Assembly (NCBI GenBank): GCA_001916055.1 | Contig: MNRR01000023.1 | Coordinates: 9,653 to 64,789, forward strand | Origin: Clostridium sp. 28_12 | GTDB lineage: Bacteria > Bacillota > Clostridia > TANB77 > CAG-508 | Direction: 5' to 3' | Length of the DNA stretch: 55,137 bases | Part shown: one piece after another, positions 9,500 through 17,834 of the stretch | Layout of the letters: every line of letters begins with the position of its first letter | Position numbering within the stretch: the first letter of the stretch is position 1 | Notes under the pieces: model-generated | Database searches by the model: none | The model's input: only the letters and a program-made list of their open reading frames with translations | Told to the model about the DNA's origin: nothing | Translations under genes and position numbers: made by a program

Positions 9500-10372
9500 T
9501 TAAATAAATCTTGATGACATACTACCTGATGATGGATTTCCACCAGAAGATGGATTGTTTTTAACTTTATCAAATACAGATATATCTTTTGTGTGATATA
9601 TTTCAGAATATATACCTTTTAGTAAGTCTTCACTAATATAAGGTATATTTTGAACCTTTTTCATTGCAGGTAAATGTTTTATAATTTCATATAAAGAAAT
9701 CGATTTTTCATTATAATTTTTTACATTTCTTATTCTGATTGTATTATTTTCATTAGTGTTAAATAATACATGATCATTTGGTGATTCAATTTCATTTGAT
9801 ATTGATACATATATATAATCAGTAGGGATATTTTCTTTAATTTCTTTTGTTACTCCTTCATTGTAATAGTTAGGACGTCTGCCAAGTTCAACTCTATAAT
9901 CACATTTGCTATCATTGATATGAAGATACCAACTATTTGCAAAATCATTTATAGGAACTTCAAAACTATAATTCATAGTATCATTATGTATTATTAGCAC
10001 AGGTCTTGTTATATTAAAGAAGTTTTCTCCATATTGTTTTATATAGTTTTCTCTATCTGAATCTGCAATATCCCAATAAACAAATAGAGTATCAGGTGTT
10101 TGATAAAGTATTTTTACTATTGTTTCATTATATCTATAAGGCAAATCATAAGATTCTACAATTTTAATAGGCTTTTTTACTTTCTTTGTTTGTTTGTTTA
10201 TTTTTTTACTTTTAATTGAAGTTTGCTTGATTTTCGAATTAGCTTTTTTTGTAGTAACCTTTTTTGTTTTAGTTTTATCAGCGATATTCTTTTTAGCAGA
10301 AGTAGTAGGCAATTTTTTTATAACTTCTTTTTTATTATTTTTCTTATTTATTTCTTTTGTTTTTGATGGCAT
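9500..10372 (-). CDS. DUF4912 domain protein with lysine-rich N-terminus
   Basis: A 290-residue protein. Residues 1-75 are an extremely Lys/Thr-rich, probably disordered and nucleic-acid- or polyanion-binding tail. Residues about 78-200 match the DUF4912 pattern: PYRYNETIVKILYQTPDTLF, VYWDI, SWYLHIND and YRVELGRRP, a beta-sandwich-like fold of unknown function. The C-terminus is Gly/Ser/Asn-rich (SSGGNPSSGSMSS). Position immediately upstream of the GH57 gene suggests a shared role in alpha-glucan metabolism (inference). AGGAGG precedes ATG. Confidence 0.8.
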   Translation of the reverse strand: MPSKTKEINKKNNKKEVIKKLPTTSAKKNIADKTKTKKVTTKKANSKIKQTSIKSKKINKQTKKVKKPIKIVESYDLPYRYNETIVKILYQTPDTLFVYWDIADSDRENYIKQYGENFFNITRPVLIIHNDTMNYSFEVPINDFANSWYLHINDSKCDYRVELGRRPNYYNEGVTKEIKENIPTDYIYVSISNEIESPNDHVLFNTNENNTIRIRNVKNYNEKSISLYEIIKHLPAMKKVQNIPYISEDLLKGIYSEIYHTKDISVFDKVKNNPSSGGNPSSGSMSSRFI

Positions 10373-10475
10373 TTTTTATCCTCCTATGTATGTAGACATT
10401 ATTTTCTATATACTATACTAAAAACAAAATAAATTCAAGGGAATTTATAAAAAAAGAAAAAAAATTCTAAAAGTA

Positions 10476-10504
10476 TTGACAAATATATATGAAAAGTGTA
10501 TAAT
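10476..10504 (+). promoter_or_regulatory. SigA-type promoter of the infC operon
   Basis: TTGACA at 10476 and TATAAT at 10499 with exactly 17 nt between them, a consensus promoter just upstream of the L20-type leader. Confidence 0.92.
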
Positions 10505-10509
10505 AATAG

Positions 10510-10640
10510 TCGTTACAAGAAGAAGTTATCCACTTCTCACCTTATCTTTAGGAAAAAGGTTAGAAATTAGATTTATATATAAAAAATTATAAAATCTATA
10601 TTTATGTGGAATTGACTTGTAACAAGGTCAATTTTTTTTA
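10510..10640 (+). ncRNA. L20-type autoregulatory leader of infC-rpmI-rplT
   Basis: The untranslated leader ends in an intrinsic terminator (AATTGACTTG / CAAGGTCAATT with one bulged base, then eight T) at 10610-10639. The 5' segment GTTACAAG (10512-10519) is exactly complementary to CTTGTAAC (10616-10623) inside the terminator, giving a mutually exclusive long-range pairing. An internal hairpin lies around GAAGTTATCCACTTC. In Firmicutes, ribosomal protein L20 binds such a leader and favours termination; this is family knowledge applied to position and structure. It occupies most of the 302-nt gap before infC. Confidence 0.87.
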
Positions 10641-10683
10641 TTTATAAAAGATTACCATTTAAAAAAATCAGGAGGTGTTTTAT

Positions 10684-11196
10684 ATAAAACAAGAATTACC
10701 TATAAATGGTCAAATACGAGCAAAAGACGTACAATTAATAAGTGAAAATGGAGAAAAATTAGGAATAGTTCCATTAGCAAGAGCTTTAGAATTAGCTACA
10801 GAAAAAAAATTAGATTTGGTATTAGTATCACCAAATTCACAAGTGCCAGTGTGCAAAATTATGAATTATGGAAAATACAAATTCGAACAAGCCAAAAAAG
10901 AAAAAGAAGCTAAGAAAAAGCAAAGAGTTCAAGAAACAAAGGAATTAAGAATAACCCCAAATATAGAAGAACATGACTTTAGTTTTAAAGCTAAAAATGC
11001 AAGAAAATTTCTAGAAGATGGAAACAAAGTAAAAATAACAGTAAGATTTAGAGGTAGAGAATTAAACAACACAAAAATGGGAGAAGAAGTTTTAAACCAG
11101 TTCATAAAAAATCTAGAAGATGTTTCAGTAGTAGAAAAAAAACCAAAACTAGAAGGAAAGAATATGTTCATTATACTAGCTAAAAAAGCCAATTAA
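10684..11196 (+). CDS. infC: Translation initiation factor IF-3 (probable AUA start)
   Basis: IF-3 binds the 30S subunit and proofreads start-codon/initiator pairing. Matches include ELPINGQIRAKDVQLI at the N-terminus, the Lys-rich inter-domain linker, ELRITPNIEEHDF, and KITVRFRGRE in the C-domain. I place the start at ATA 10684. AGGAGG ends at 10675, giving 8 nt of spacing, and the protein then begins as family members do. A GTG at 10675 overlaps the ribosome binding site itself and is not credible. infC is known for non-AUG starts (AUU in E. coli) that allow feedback by IF-3. First gene of infC-rpmI-rplT. Confidence 0.93.
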   Translation: MKQELPINGQIRAKDVQLISENGEKLGIVPLARALELATEKKLDLVLVSPNSQVPVCKIMNYGKYKFEQAKKEKEAKKKQRVQETKELRITPNIEEHDFSFKAKNARKFLEDGNKVKITVRFRGRELNNTKMGEEVLNQFIKNLEDVSVVEKKPKLEGKNMFIILAKKAN

Positions 11197-11244
11197 ATAG
11201 GCTTAAAATATAATAAAACAAACAATTGAAAGGAGCGAAAAGCT

Positions 11245-11448
11245 ATGCCAAAATTAAAAACAAATAAAGCTGCAAAGAAAAGATATTCTTTGACAGCAAC
11301 AGGAAAAGTAAAAAGAACAACGGCTAATAGAAGACATTTATTAGCAAATAAAACAAAAAGACAAAAATTATCAAGCAGACGCCCAGGAGCTTATGCAGAT
11401 AAGACATGTGAAAATACTATAAAAAAATTATTACCATATGGTAACTAA
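11245..11448 (+). CDS. rpmI: 50S ribosomal protein L35
   Basis: A 67-residue, highly basic protein with the L35 signature MPKLKTNKAAKKRYSLTATG and LLANKTKRQKLSSR. It has an AAAGGAG ribosome binding site and sits second in the canonical infC-rpmI-rplT order, 48 nt after infC and 23 nt before rplT. Confidence 0.97.
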   Translation: MPKLKTNKAAKKRYSLTATGKVKRTTANRRHLLANKTKRQKLSSRRPGAYADKTCENTIKKLLPYGN

Positions 11449-11471
11449 AAATAGTTTAGGAGGGAAAAGAA

Positions 11472-11822
11472 ATGGCAAGAGTAAAATCAGCAATGACAAC
11501 AAGAGCAAGACATAAAAAAGTTTTAAAACAAGCAAAAGGATATTATGGAGCAAAACATTATAGATTTAGAAATGCTAATCAAGCAGTATTAAAATCATTA
11601 GCATATGCATATGTTGGAAGAAAAGATAAAAAGAGTGATTTCAGAAAATTGTGGATAGCAAGAATAAATGCTGCTGCAAGAATGAATGGAACAACATATA
11701 GCAAATTAATCGCAGGATTAAAGAAAGCTAATGTATCAATCAACAGAAAAATGTTAGCAGAAGTTGCTGTAAATGACCCAAAAGCATTTACAGAAATAGC
11801 TGAAATAGCAAAAAAAGCATAA
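11472..11822 (+). CDS. rplT: 50S ribosomal protein L20
   Basis: A 116-residue L20 with MARVKSAMTTRARHKKVLK, KGYYGAKHYRFRNANQAV and ARMNGTTYSKLIAGL. L20 is essential for early 50S assembly and, in Firmicutes, represses its own operon by binding the infC leader, which is present here at 10510-10640. An AGGAGGG ribosome binding site precedes the ATG. Confidence 0.98.
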   Translation: MARVKSAMTTRARHKKVLKQAKGYYGAKHYRFRNANQAVLKSLAYAYVGRKDKKSDFRKLWIARINAAARMNGTTYSKLIAGLKKANVSINRKMLAEVAVNDPKAFTEIAEIAKKA

Positions 11823-11833
11823 ATATATAAAAG

Positions 11834-11876
11834 GGAGGTCTCATTTTGAATTTTATAATTTCAAAGTGAGGTCTCC
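11834..11876 (+). terminator. Terminator of the infC-rpmI-rplT operon
   Basis: A 17-nt stem pairs 11834-11850 with 11860-11876, with three G-U pairs, and is followed by a weak T-rich tail at about 11878-11888. Confidence 0.6.
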
Positions 11877-11941
11877 TTATGCGTTTTTAATATAAGCTTT
11901 TATATAATATAATAGGTAAGTTACAATTGGAGGAAAGAAAA

Positions 11942-12538
11942 TTGAATATAGGAATAGACATAGATGGAGTATTAACAGATATGGAAAGAGAAATTACAGA
12001 TTATGCGACCAAAATGTGTGTAGAAGAGCAAATACCTATAAAAGTTGATTCTACTCAGTATTATGAATCAGATAGCTTTGGCTGGAATCAAGAACAAGTA
12101 GATAAATTTTGGAATAAATACTTAGTACCATATGTAAAAGAAGCTAATTTGAGAAAATATGCAAAGGAAATACTTCAAAAATTAAGAAAAGAAGAAAATA
12201 AAATATATATAATAACAGCAAGAGATGAAAGTGGCATGCCAGAAGAATATTATGGTAAGATGCAACAACTAACAAAAGAATGGCTAAACAAACATGAAAT
12301 TGAATATGATAAGTTAATATTTGCAAAAGACGAAGAAAAATTGCAAATATGTATAGAAAACAATGTAGAAATAATGATTGAAGATAGTCCGAATAACATA
12401 AAGGATATATCTACTAAGATTAAAGTAATTAAATTTGATTGCCAATATAATAAAAATGTACAAGGCGAAAATATTATTACAGCTTATAGTTGGTATCATA
12501 TATATGATATTATAAATAAAACAAAAAAAGGAGAGTAA
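11942..12538 (+). CDS. HAD-family 5'-nucleotidase-like protein (NT5C type)
   Basis: A HAD phosphatase of about 198 residues. Motif I is IGIDIDGVLTD with two Asp; a motif II-like stretch is YIITARDE; motif III/IV is MIEDSPNNI. These fit the NT5C (5'-deoxyribonucleotidase)/YqfW group, but the substrate cannot be read from sequence. TTG 11942 is chosen as start because GGAGG at 11929-11933 stands 8 nt before it; an in-frame TTG at 11927 would overlap that site. The stop lies 1 nt before guaB's ATG, so the two are probably co-translated, consistent with purine nucleotide metabolism. Confidence 0.82.
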   Translation: MNIGIDIDGVLTDMEREITDYATKMCVEEQIPIKVDSTQYYESDSFGWNQEQVDKFWNKYLVPYVKEANLRKYAKEILQKLRKEENKIYIITARDESGMPEEYYGKMQQLTKEWLNKHEIEYDKLIFAKDEEKLQICIENNVEIMIEDSPNNIKDISTKIKVIKFDCQYNKNVQGENIITAYSWYHIYDIINKTKKGE

Positions 12539-12539
12539 T

Positions 12540-14045
12540 ATGGCAAAGATATTTGAAGATGTTTCAAGAACATTTAATGAATTTTTATTAATACCAAATT
12601 TAACAGATGAAAGGTGTATACCATCAAATGTATCATTAAAAACACCAATAGTAAAATATAGAAAAGGCGAAGAACCAAAATATTGTGCAAATGTTCCAAT
12701 GGTGTCTGCAATAATGCAGTCAGTATCAGGGGAAGAAATGGGAATTGCATTAGCACGTGAAGGTGGAATAGCTTTTATATATGGTGCACAATCAATAGAA
12801 TCACAAGCTGAAATGGTTAGACATGTAAAAAAACACAAAGCAGGATTTGTAGTTAGTGATTCAAACGTAAAAAGTGGAACAATATTAAGAAAAGTAATAG
12901 AATTAGTTGAAAAAACAGGACATTCAACAGTTATGATTACAGAAGATGGTACTGCAAATGGCAAATTTTTAGGACTAGTAACAGATAAAGATTATAGAAT
13001 TTCAAGAGATGACTTAAACGCACCAATAGACAATTTTATGACACCAAAAGAAAGAGCAATTTGGGCAGAAGAAGGTTTAAGCTTATCAGAAGCAAATGAT
13101 ATCATTTGGGAGAAAAAGAAAGAATGTCTGCCAATATTAACAAAAGAAGGAAATCTAAAATTTTTAGTATTTAGAAAAGACTATGAAGAAAGAAAGCACA
13201 ATCCAAATTCATTATTAGATGAAAATAAAAGATATATAGTTGGAGCAGGAATAAATACTAGAGATTATGAAGAAAGAGTACCAGCATTAGTAGACGCAGG
13301 TGTTGATATTCTTTGTATAGATTCATCAGACGGATATTCAGTATGGCAAAAAAATACAATTCAATATATTAGAAAAAAATATGGTGATAATGTAAAAATT
13401 GGAGCAGGAAATGTAGTTGATAAAGAAGGATTCAGATATTTAGCAGAGGCAGGTGCAGACTTTATAAAAGTTGGTGTTGGAGGAGGATCAATATGCATTA
13501 CAAGAGAAACAAAAGGAATTGGTAGAGGACAAGCTAGTAGCCTAATAGATGTAGTACAAGCAAGAGATGAATATTTTGAAGAAACAGGAGTATATATTCC
13601 AATATGTTCAGATGGTGGAATAGTACATGACCATCACATAACAATAGCACTAGCTCTTGGAGCTGATTTTGTAATGATGGGACGTTACTTTGCACGTTTT
13701 GATGAAAGCCCTACAAGAGTAGTAAAAATAAATAATAACTATGTAAAAGAATATTGGGGAGAGGGTTCAAATAGAGCAAGAAACTGGCAAAGATATGATA
13801 TGGGAGGAGCAAAAAAACTTTCATTTGAAGAAGGAGTAGACTCTTATATTCCATATGCAGGTTCATTAAAAGATAATTTAGACATAACTGTTGCAAAAAT
13901 AAAATCTACAATGTGTAACTGTGGTGCAATTACAATTCCAGAATTACATGAAAAAGCAAGATTAACATTAGTTTCAAATGTAAGTATTCAAGAAGGTAGT
14001 GCACATGATGTAATTTTAAAAGAAATAGATAAACAATATAAATAG
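12540..14045 (+). CDS. guaB: Inosine-5'-monophosphate dehydrogenase
   Basis: IMPDH oxidises IMP to XMP with NAD+, the committed step to GTP. The 501 residues show the TIM barrel split by a CBS-domain pair (about 95-235). The IMP loop has VGVGGGSICITRETKG with the catalytic Cys near residue 319. The flap is RNWQRYDMGG and the phosphate loop is SDGGIVHDHHI. The C-terminal residues GSAHDV are also present. The CITRE form varies slightly from the common CTTR. The gene starts 1 nt after the HAD gene's stop with an AAAGGAG site. Confidence 0.95.
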   Translation: MAKIFEDVSRTFNEFLLIPNLTDERCIPSNVSLKTPIVKYRKGEEPKYCANVPMVSAIMQSVSGEEMGIALAREGGIAFIYGAQSIESQAEMVRHVKKHKAGFVVSDSNVKSGTILRKVIELVEKTGHSTVMITEDGTANGKFLGLVTDKDYRISRDDLNAPIDNFMTPKERAIWAEEGLSLSEANDIIWEKKKECLPILTKEGNLKFLVFRKDYEERKHNPNSLLDENKRYIVGAGINTRDYEERVPALVDAGVDILCIDSSDGYSVWQKNTIQYIRKKYGDNVKIGAGNVVDKEGFRYLAEAGADFIKVGVGGGSICITRETKGIGRGQASSLIDVVQARDEYFEETGVYIPICSDGGIVHDHHITIALALGADFVMMGRYFARFDESPTRVVKINNNYVKEYWGEGSNRARNWQRYDMGGAKKLSFEEGVDSYIPYAGSLKDNLDITVAKIKSTMCNCGAITIPELHEKARLTLVSNVSIQEGSAHDVILKEIDKQYK

Positions 14046-14052
14046 TTTTTAT

Positions 14053-14081
14053 AAGAGCTTACTGTTTAGTAGGCTCTTTTT
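14053..14081 (+). terminator. Terminator after guaB
   Basis: An 11-bp stem (AAGAGCTTACT / AGTAGGCTCTT, one wobble pair) with a GTTT loop and a T5 tail. Confidence 0.88.
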
Positions 14082-14123
14082 CAGTTCTTCGAACATACTA
14101 AACAAAGACTGTTTTTATTCTAG

Positions 14124-14152
14124 TGTATAAGTTTCTTTATTTTGGAAATACT
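14124..14152 (+). promoter_or_regulatory. Possible forespore (SigG-like) promoter of the spoVA genes
   Basis: GTATA at 14124 and AAATACT at 14146 lie 17 nt apart, loosely matching the SigG pattern (GxATR, CATxxTA), directly upstream of spoVAC. The match is partial. Confidence 0.3.
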
Positions 14153-14175
14153 GTCTACAGAAAAAGGAGGTCAAT

Positions 14176-14640
14176 ATGAAACCATTAAATTCACAAAAAG
14201 ATTATCAAGACTATGTTAATAAAAAATCGCCAAATTCACCAATATTAAAAGATTGCTTTAATGCTTTTTGGGTAGGAGGATTGATTTGTTCAATAGGGCA
14301 AATAATTATGGATGTATGTAAATATAGAGGATTGTCACAAGAGAGTTCAGGAACTATAGTTTCTATTATATTAATTGCAATTAGTGCATTTTTAACCGGA
14401 TTAAACATATTTAATAAAATTGGAAAATTTGCAGGGGCAGGTTCATTAATACCTATTACAGGTTTTGCAAATTCTATTGTTTCCCCAGCTATGGAATATA
14501 AATCAGAAGGATATATAATGGGAGTTGGAGGAAAAATGTTTACTGTTGCAGGTCCTGTACTTGTATTTGGTATTTCAGCTTCCATTATTGTAGGGCTTGT
14601 TTATTTAATTTTTAATACTCAAGCAATTACATTAGTTTAA
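14176..14640 (+). CDS. spoVAC: Stage V sporulation protein AC
   Basis: SpoVAC is an integral membrane component of the channel that moves Ca-dipicolinate into the spore during development and out during germination. The 154 residues contain about four membrane helices and the family stretches FWVGGLICSIGQ, GKFAGAGSLIPITGFANS and MFTVAGPVLVFG. The AAAGGAGG ribosome binding site is strong. It is first of three genes in the minimal clostridial order spoVAC-spoVAD-spoVAE, with 19 nt to spoVAD. Confidence 0.96.
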   Translation: MKPLNSQKDYQDYVNKKSPNSPILKDCFNAFWVGGLICSIGQIIMDVCKYRGLSQESSGTIVSIILIAISAFLTGLNIFNKIGKFAGAGSLIPITGFANSIVSPAMEYKSEGYIMGVGGKMFTVAGPVLVFGISASIIVGLVYLIFNTQAITLV

Positions 14641-14659
14641 TTAAGAAAGGAAGAAATTT

Positions 14660-15661
14660 ATGCAAAAATTGGGAAAACAAACAATAAAATTTGATAAACC
14701 ACCAGTAATTAAAGAAGTAGCCTCAATAGTTGGGCCTAAAGAAGCAGATGGACCATTAGCAAAATATTTTGATAAATGCTTAGAAGATGAATTTTGGGGA
14801 GAAAAAACTTGGGAAAAATCAGAAAGCAAAATAATAAAAGAAACTGTAAATTCTGTAATTTCAAAGTCTGGAATAGCTTCAAGTGAAATTGAATATTGCT
14901 TTGCAGGAGATTTGCTAAATCAGTGTATCTCTTCAAGTTTTGGATTAAGAGAATTAAACATACCATTTTTAGGAATATTCGGAGCATGTTCAACTTTTGT
15001 TGAGGGACTAAGTTTAGGGGCAATTGTAACAGAAGCATGTGCTAAACATGTCTTATGTGCTGCATCAAGTCATTTTTGTAGTGCAGAAAAACAATTTAGG
15101 TTTCCATTAGAATTAGGAAATCAAAGACCACCAACTTCTCAGTGGACTGTTACGGGTGCAGGGGCAGCAATTCTATCACAAACTGGTGAAGGACCATTTA
15201 TCACACATATAACTTCTGGAAAAATAGTTGATATGGGAATAAAAGATGCTAATAATATGGGAGCTGCAATGGCACCTGCTGCACTTGATACATTAATATG
15301 TCACTTTAAAGATACAGGAAGAGCTCCATCATATTATGACACAATTATAACAGGAGATTTAGGATATATAGGAAAAGATATTTTAACAGAACTTGCACTT
15401 GATAAAGGATATAATATTAAATCAAACTATAATGATTGTGGTGTAATGATTTTTGATAAGGAAAAACAAGATACACACTCAGGTGGAAGCGGCTGTGGCT
15501 GCTGTGCTTCTGTATTTTCAGGGTATTTCTTTAAACAGTTAAAAGATAAAAAAATCAATAGAATATTATTAATTGCAACAGGTGCATTAATGAACTCAAC
15601 ATCATCTCAACAAGGTGAAAGTATTCCTGGAATTGCACATGCAATTAGTATTGAAATGTAG
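14660..15661 (+). CDS. spoVAD: Stage V sporulation protein AD
   Basis: SpoVAD has a thiolase-like fold and is the dipicolinate-binding protein of the SpoVA apparatus. The 333-residue length and the stretches VGPKEADGPLAKYFD, FAGDLLNQCISSSFG, GIFGACSTFVEG and GSGCGCCASV match the family. It is soluble or peripheral, with no membrane helix. Start ATG 14660 has AAGGAAG upstream. It lies between spoVAC and spoVAE with short gaps, so one transcript is likely. Confidence 0.96.
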   Translation: MQKLGKQTIKFDKPPVIKEVASIVGPKEADGPLAKYFDKCLEDEFWGEKTWEKSESKIIKETVNSVISKSGIASSEIEYCFAGDLLNQCISSSFGLRELNIPFLGIFGACSTFVEGLSLGAIVTEACAKHVLCAASSHFCSAEKQFRFPLELGNQRPPTSQWTVTGAGAAILSQTGEGPFITHITSGKIVDMGIKDANNMGAAMAPAALDTLICHFKDTGRAPSYYDTIITGDLGYIGKDILTELALDKGYNIKSNYNDCGVMIFDKEKQDTHSGGSGCGCCASVFSGYFFKQLKDKKINRILLIATGALMNSTSSQQGESIPGIAHAISIEM

Positions 15662-15672
15662 GAGGAAGGTTT

Positions 15673-16059
15673 ATGGATTGGTTACAGAGTATTTCATGGA
15701 TAGGACTGTTTAAATGTTTTGTAGTAGGAGGACTAATCTGTGTTGTTGGACAAATTTTAATAGATAAAACAAAACTAACACCAGCTAGAATATTAGTAGC
15801 TTTTGTTACAACAGGTGCTATTTTGGGAGGACTTGGAATTTATCAATATCTTGTTGATTTTGCTGGTGCCGGTGCAACAGTACCATTAACTGGTTTTGGA
15901 TATAATCTTGCAAAAGGCGCAATAAAAGGTGTTAAAGAATCTGGAATAATTGGAGCATTCACAGGTGGTATTACTGCATCAGCAGGAGGGATTGCAGCAG
16001 CAATATTCTTCGGATATATTGCATCATTAATTTCTAAGCCTAAAATGAAAAAAGAATAA
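15673..16059 (+). CDS. spoVAE: Stage V sporulation protein AE (SpoVAEb type)
   Basis: A 128-residue membrane protein homologous to SpoVAC over the FVVGGLICVVGQ and DFAGAGATVPLTGFG segments, with four predicted helices. It is the third conserved membrane/DPA-channel component. It starts 11 nt after spoVAD with an AGGAGGAAGG ribosome binding site. The protein ends in a basic tail (KPKMKKE). No spoVAF, gerA or spoVAEa lies nearby, consistent with a clostridial minimal set. Confidence 0.95.
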   Translation: MDWLQSISWIGLFKCFVVGGLICVVGQILIDKTKLTPARILVAFVTTGAILGGLGIYQYLVDFAGAGATVPLTGFGYNLAKGAIKGVKESGIIGAFTGGITASAGGIAAAIFFGYIASLISKPKMKKE

Positions 16060-16067
16060 TTAAGTAT

Positions 16068-16095
16068 GGAGCCAAGAAAATCTTGACTCCTTTTT
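16068..16095 (+). terminator. Terminator after spoVAE
   Basis: A 10-bp stem (GGAGCCAAGA / TCTTGACTCC, one mismatch) with an AAA loop and a T5 tail. Confidence 0.85.
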
Positions 16096-16117
16096 ACTGG
16101 AAATTTATAAAAAAATC

Positions 16118-16133
16118 TTGACATTTTTGTCAA
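16118..16133. promoter_or_regulatory. Perfect small palindrome, possible operator
   Basis: TTGACA and TGTCAA flank TTTT. The left half also looks like a -35 box, but the only good -10 (TATAAT 16145) is 21 nt away. It could be an operator or chance. Confidence 0.25.
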
Positions 16134-16183
16134 AATATATAAAATATAATTAGTTATTTATATTTGTTGAAAGGAATAAAAAA

Positions 16184-16372
16184 ATGAAAAAAGAAGATGG
16201 GATGACCACATTAAATTTATTACTTACAATCGTAATTACAGTAATAATAGCAGGTGTAATATTTGCAATGGTATATCAAAAACCAACTAATAATACAAAT
16301 GTTAATGAAAATACAAATACAAGCACAAATACAAATGTGCAAAACGAAGGAGAAAATTTGAAAAATGATTAA
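16184..16372 (+). CDS. Small membrane-anchored protein with pilin-like N-terminus
   Basis: A 62-residue protein with a short basic lead (KKEDG), a hydrophobic helix (about 8-31) and an Asn/Thr-rich outer tail. The layout Gly-Met-Thr-Thr-Leu then a hydrophobic stretch recalls a type IV prepilin cleavage region, but position 5 is Asn rather than Glu, so a plain single-span membrane protein is as likely. It overlaps the next gene by 8 nt, so the two are probably co-translated. Function unknown. Confidence 0.65.
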   Translation: MKKEDGMTTLNLLLTIVITVIIAGVIFAMVYQKPTNNTNVNENTNTSTNTNVQNEGENLKND

Positions 16373-16871
16373 TGTAACAACAATAATATCTGTTATATTC
16401 GCTATTTTTTATATAGTAATATTAAGTGTAATTGCTAGAATAGATCAGAAGCAAATTAAAATAGAAAAAAGAACTACAATGGCAGGAATTGGACTAGCAA
16501 TATTATATATAATAAGTAATTATATAATAAAACCTGAAAGTATAAAATATGGAATAATATATTTAGGAATATACATAATTTTAATAGCTGTTGATACATT
16601 TATAACAAAAAGATATGCAAAAAATAGTTATACAATAGGAATATTAATGCTATTTTGTATAATGCTTCAATTTTGTGGAATAGAATCATTTACATATACT
16701 TTAATTTTAACAACTTTAGAAATATTGATAACTCTTTTAATTGCAACAATAAAACAAAAGACAAATGGAAATAAAAAGGTAAGATTAGACAATATTCCAG
16801 TAGGATACTTTATAATAGTTAACAATATATTTGTTATAATTATGATGCAGATTTTATCAATAATTAGATAA
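16365..16871 (+). CDS. Polytopic membrane protein of unknown function
   Basis: A 168-residue, highly hydrophobic protein with about five to six membrane helices and short basic loops (RIDQKQIKIEKR, TKRYAKN, IKQKTNGNKKVRLDN). The first loop with Asp followed by basic residues faintly recalls the A24 prepilin peptidase layout, but the second catalytic GxGD is absent, so I do not assign that. Its start overlaps the upstream pilin-like gene's stop, which suggests the two work together. Confidence 0.65.
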   Translation: MINVTTIISVIFAIFYIVILSVIARIDQKQIKIEKRTTMAGIGLAILYIISNYIIKPESIKYGIIYLGIYIILIAVDTFITKRYAKNSYTIGILMLFCIMLQFCGIESFTYTLILTTLEILITLLIATIKQKTNGNKKVRLDNIPVGYFIIVNNIFVIIMMQILSIIR

Positions 16872-16892
16872 AAAATGGAAAGGATGATACAA

Positions 16893-17792
16893 ATGAAAAT
16901 AGGAATAGATATTGGTGGAAGTCATATTGGAATAGGATTGGTTAATAGTAATGGTACTATCATATTAAAAGAAGAAAAATTTATAAAAGATAAATCTAAT
17001 ATTGAGAAAAAAATAGAAGAATATATAACTGAAAATGTAATTAAAATGTTGCAAGCATATTACATTAATGAAATAGGAATTGCTGTGCCTGGAACAGTAA
17101 CAGGAACTAAAATTGTAAGAGCAGTAAATTTAGGAATAGAAAATTATGATTTAGTAGCAATTTTACAAAACAATTTGATAAAAGCAGGATATACTATAAA
17201 TATAAAAATGAAAAATGATGGTAAATGTGCTGCGCTTGCTGAACAAAAATATGGAGCATTAGCTGGATATGATAATAGCGTTTTTTTGTGTATAGGTACA
17301 GGTGTAGGGAGTGCAGTAATATTCGATGGAAAATTATTAGAGGCAAAAAATGTACCTGGTTTTGAATTCAGCCATACAATTATACACAGAAATGGAGCTG
17401 CTTGCAACTGTGGTAAAAGAGGCTGTTTTGAAGTATATGCAAGCTTAAAAAGATTCAAAGAAAAAATTGTAAAAGAATTTAACTTAAAATCAATAAATGG
17501 AGAATGTGTTAGAGATTTTATTCGCAAAAATTCAGATAATCCAACATTAAGATATATGATAAATAGTTACATAGAAGACCTTAGTATAGGAATATCTAAC
17601 ATTATTAATATTTTTGAACCTGAAGCAATATGTTTAGGGGGGAGTTTTGCAGAATATGAAGGTATTTTATATGAGCCATTAAAAAATGCATTAATAAACG
17701 GAAATTTGCTATTTAATAAAAGATGTGATATAATAATAAAACTTGCAAAGTTAAAAAATGATGCGGGAATTATTGGAGCAACACTTATATAA
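16893..17792 (+). CDS. ROK-family sugar kinase, glucokinase-like
   Basis: A cytoplasmic ROK kinase (about 299 residues) that probably phosphorylates glucose or a related sugar. It has the ATP motif IGIDIGGSHIGIGLV, the VPGTV loop, LCIGTGVGSAV, the EFSHTII motif carrying the catalytic-site His, and the ROK zinc motif CNCGKRGCFE. The start at 16893 is preferred because GGAAAGG (16877-16883) lies 9 nt before it; in-frame ATGs at 16875 and 16884 would sit in or on that site. The substrate is inferred from family only. Confidence 0.87.
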   Translation: MKIGIDIGGSHIGIGLVNSNGTIILKEEKFIKDKSNIEKKIEEYITENVIKMLQAYYINEIGIAVPGTVTGTKIVRAVNLGIENYDLVAILQNNLIKAGYTINIKMKNDGKCAALAEQKYGALAGYDNSVFLCIGTGVGSAVIFDGKLLEAKNVPGFEFSHTIIHRNGAACNCGKRGCFEVYASLKRFKEKIVKEFNLKSINGECVRDFIRKNSDNPTLRYMINSYIEDLSIGISNIINIFEPEAICLGGSFAEYEGILYEPLKNALINGNLLFNKRCDIIIKLAKLKNDAGIIGATLI

Positions 17793-17834
17793 TTCCTTTC
17801 AGTTTGTTTTTTAACAATAAGAAAGGAAAAAAAA

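Noticed and set aside
10675..10677. GTG start for infC at 10675
   Set aside because: It overlaps the AGGAGG ribosome binding site, leaving no spacing; ATA 10684 fits the site and the family N-terminus.
16118..16150. SigA promoter TTGACA/TATAAT upstream of the 62-aa gene
   Set aside because: The spacing is 21 nt, too long for a normal promoter; kept only as a palindrome.
16365..16871. Prepilin peptidase (A24) assignment
   Set aside because: Only a faint likeness in the first loop; the catalytic GxGD motif is missing.
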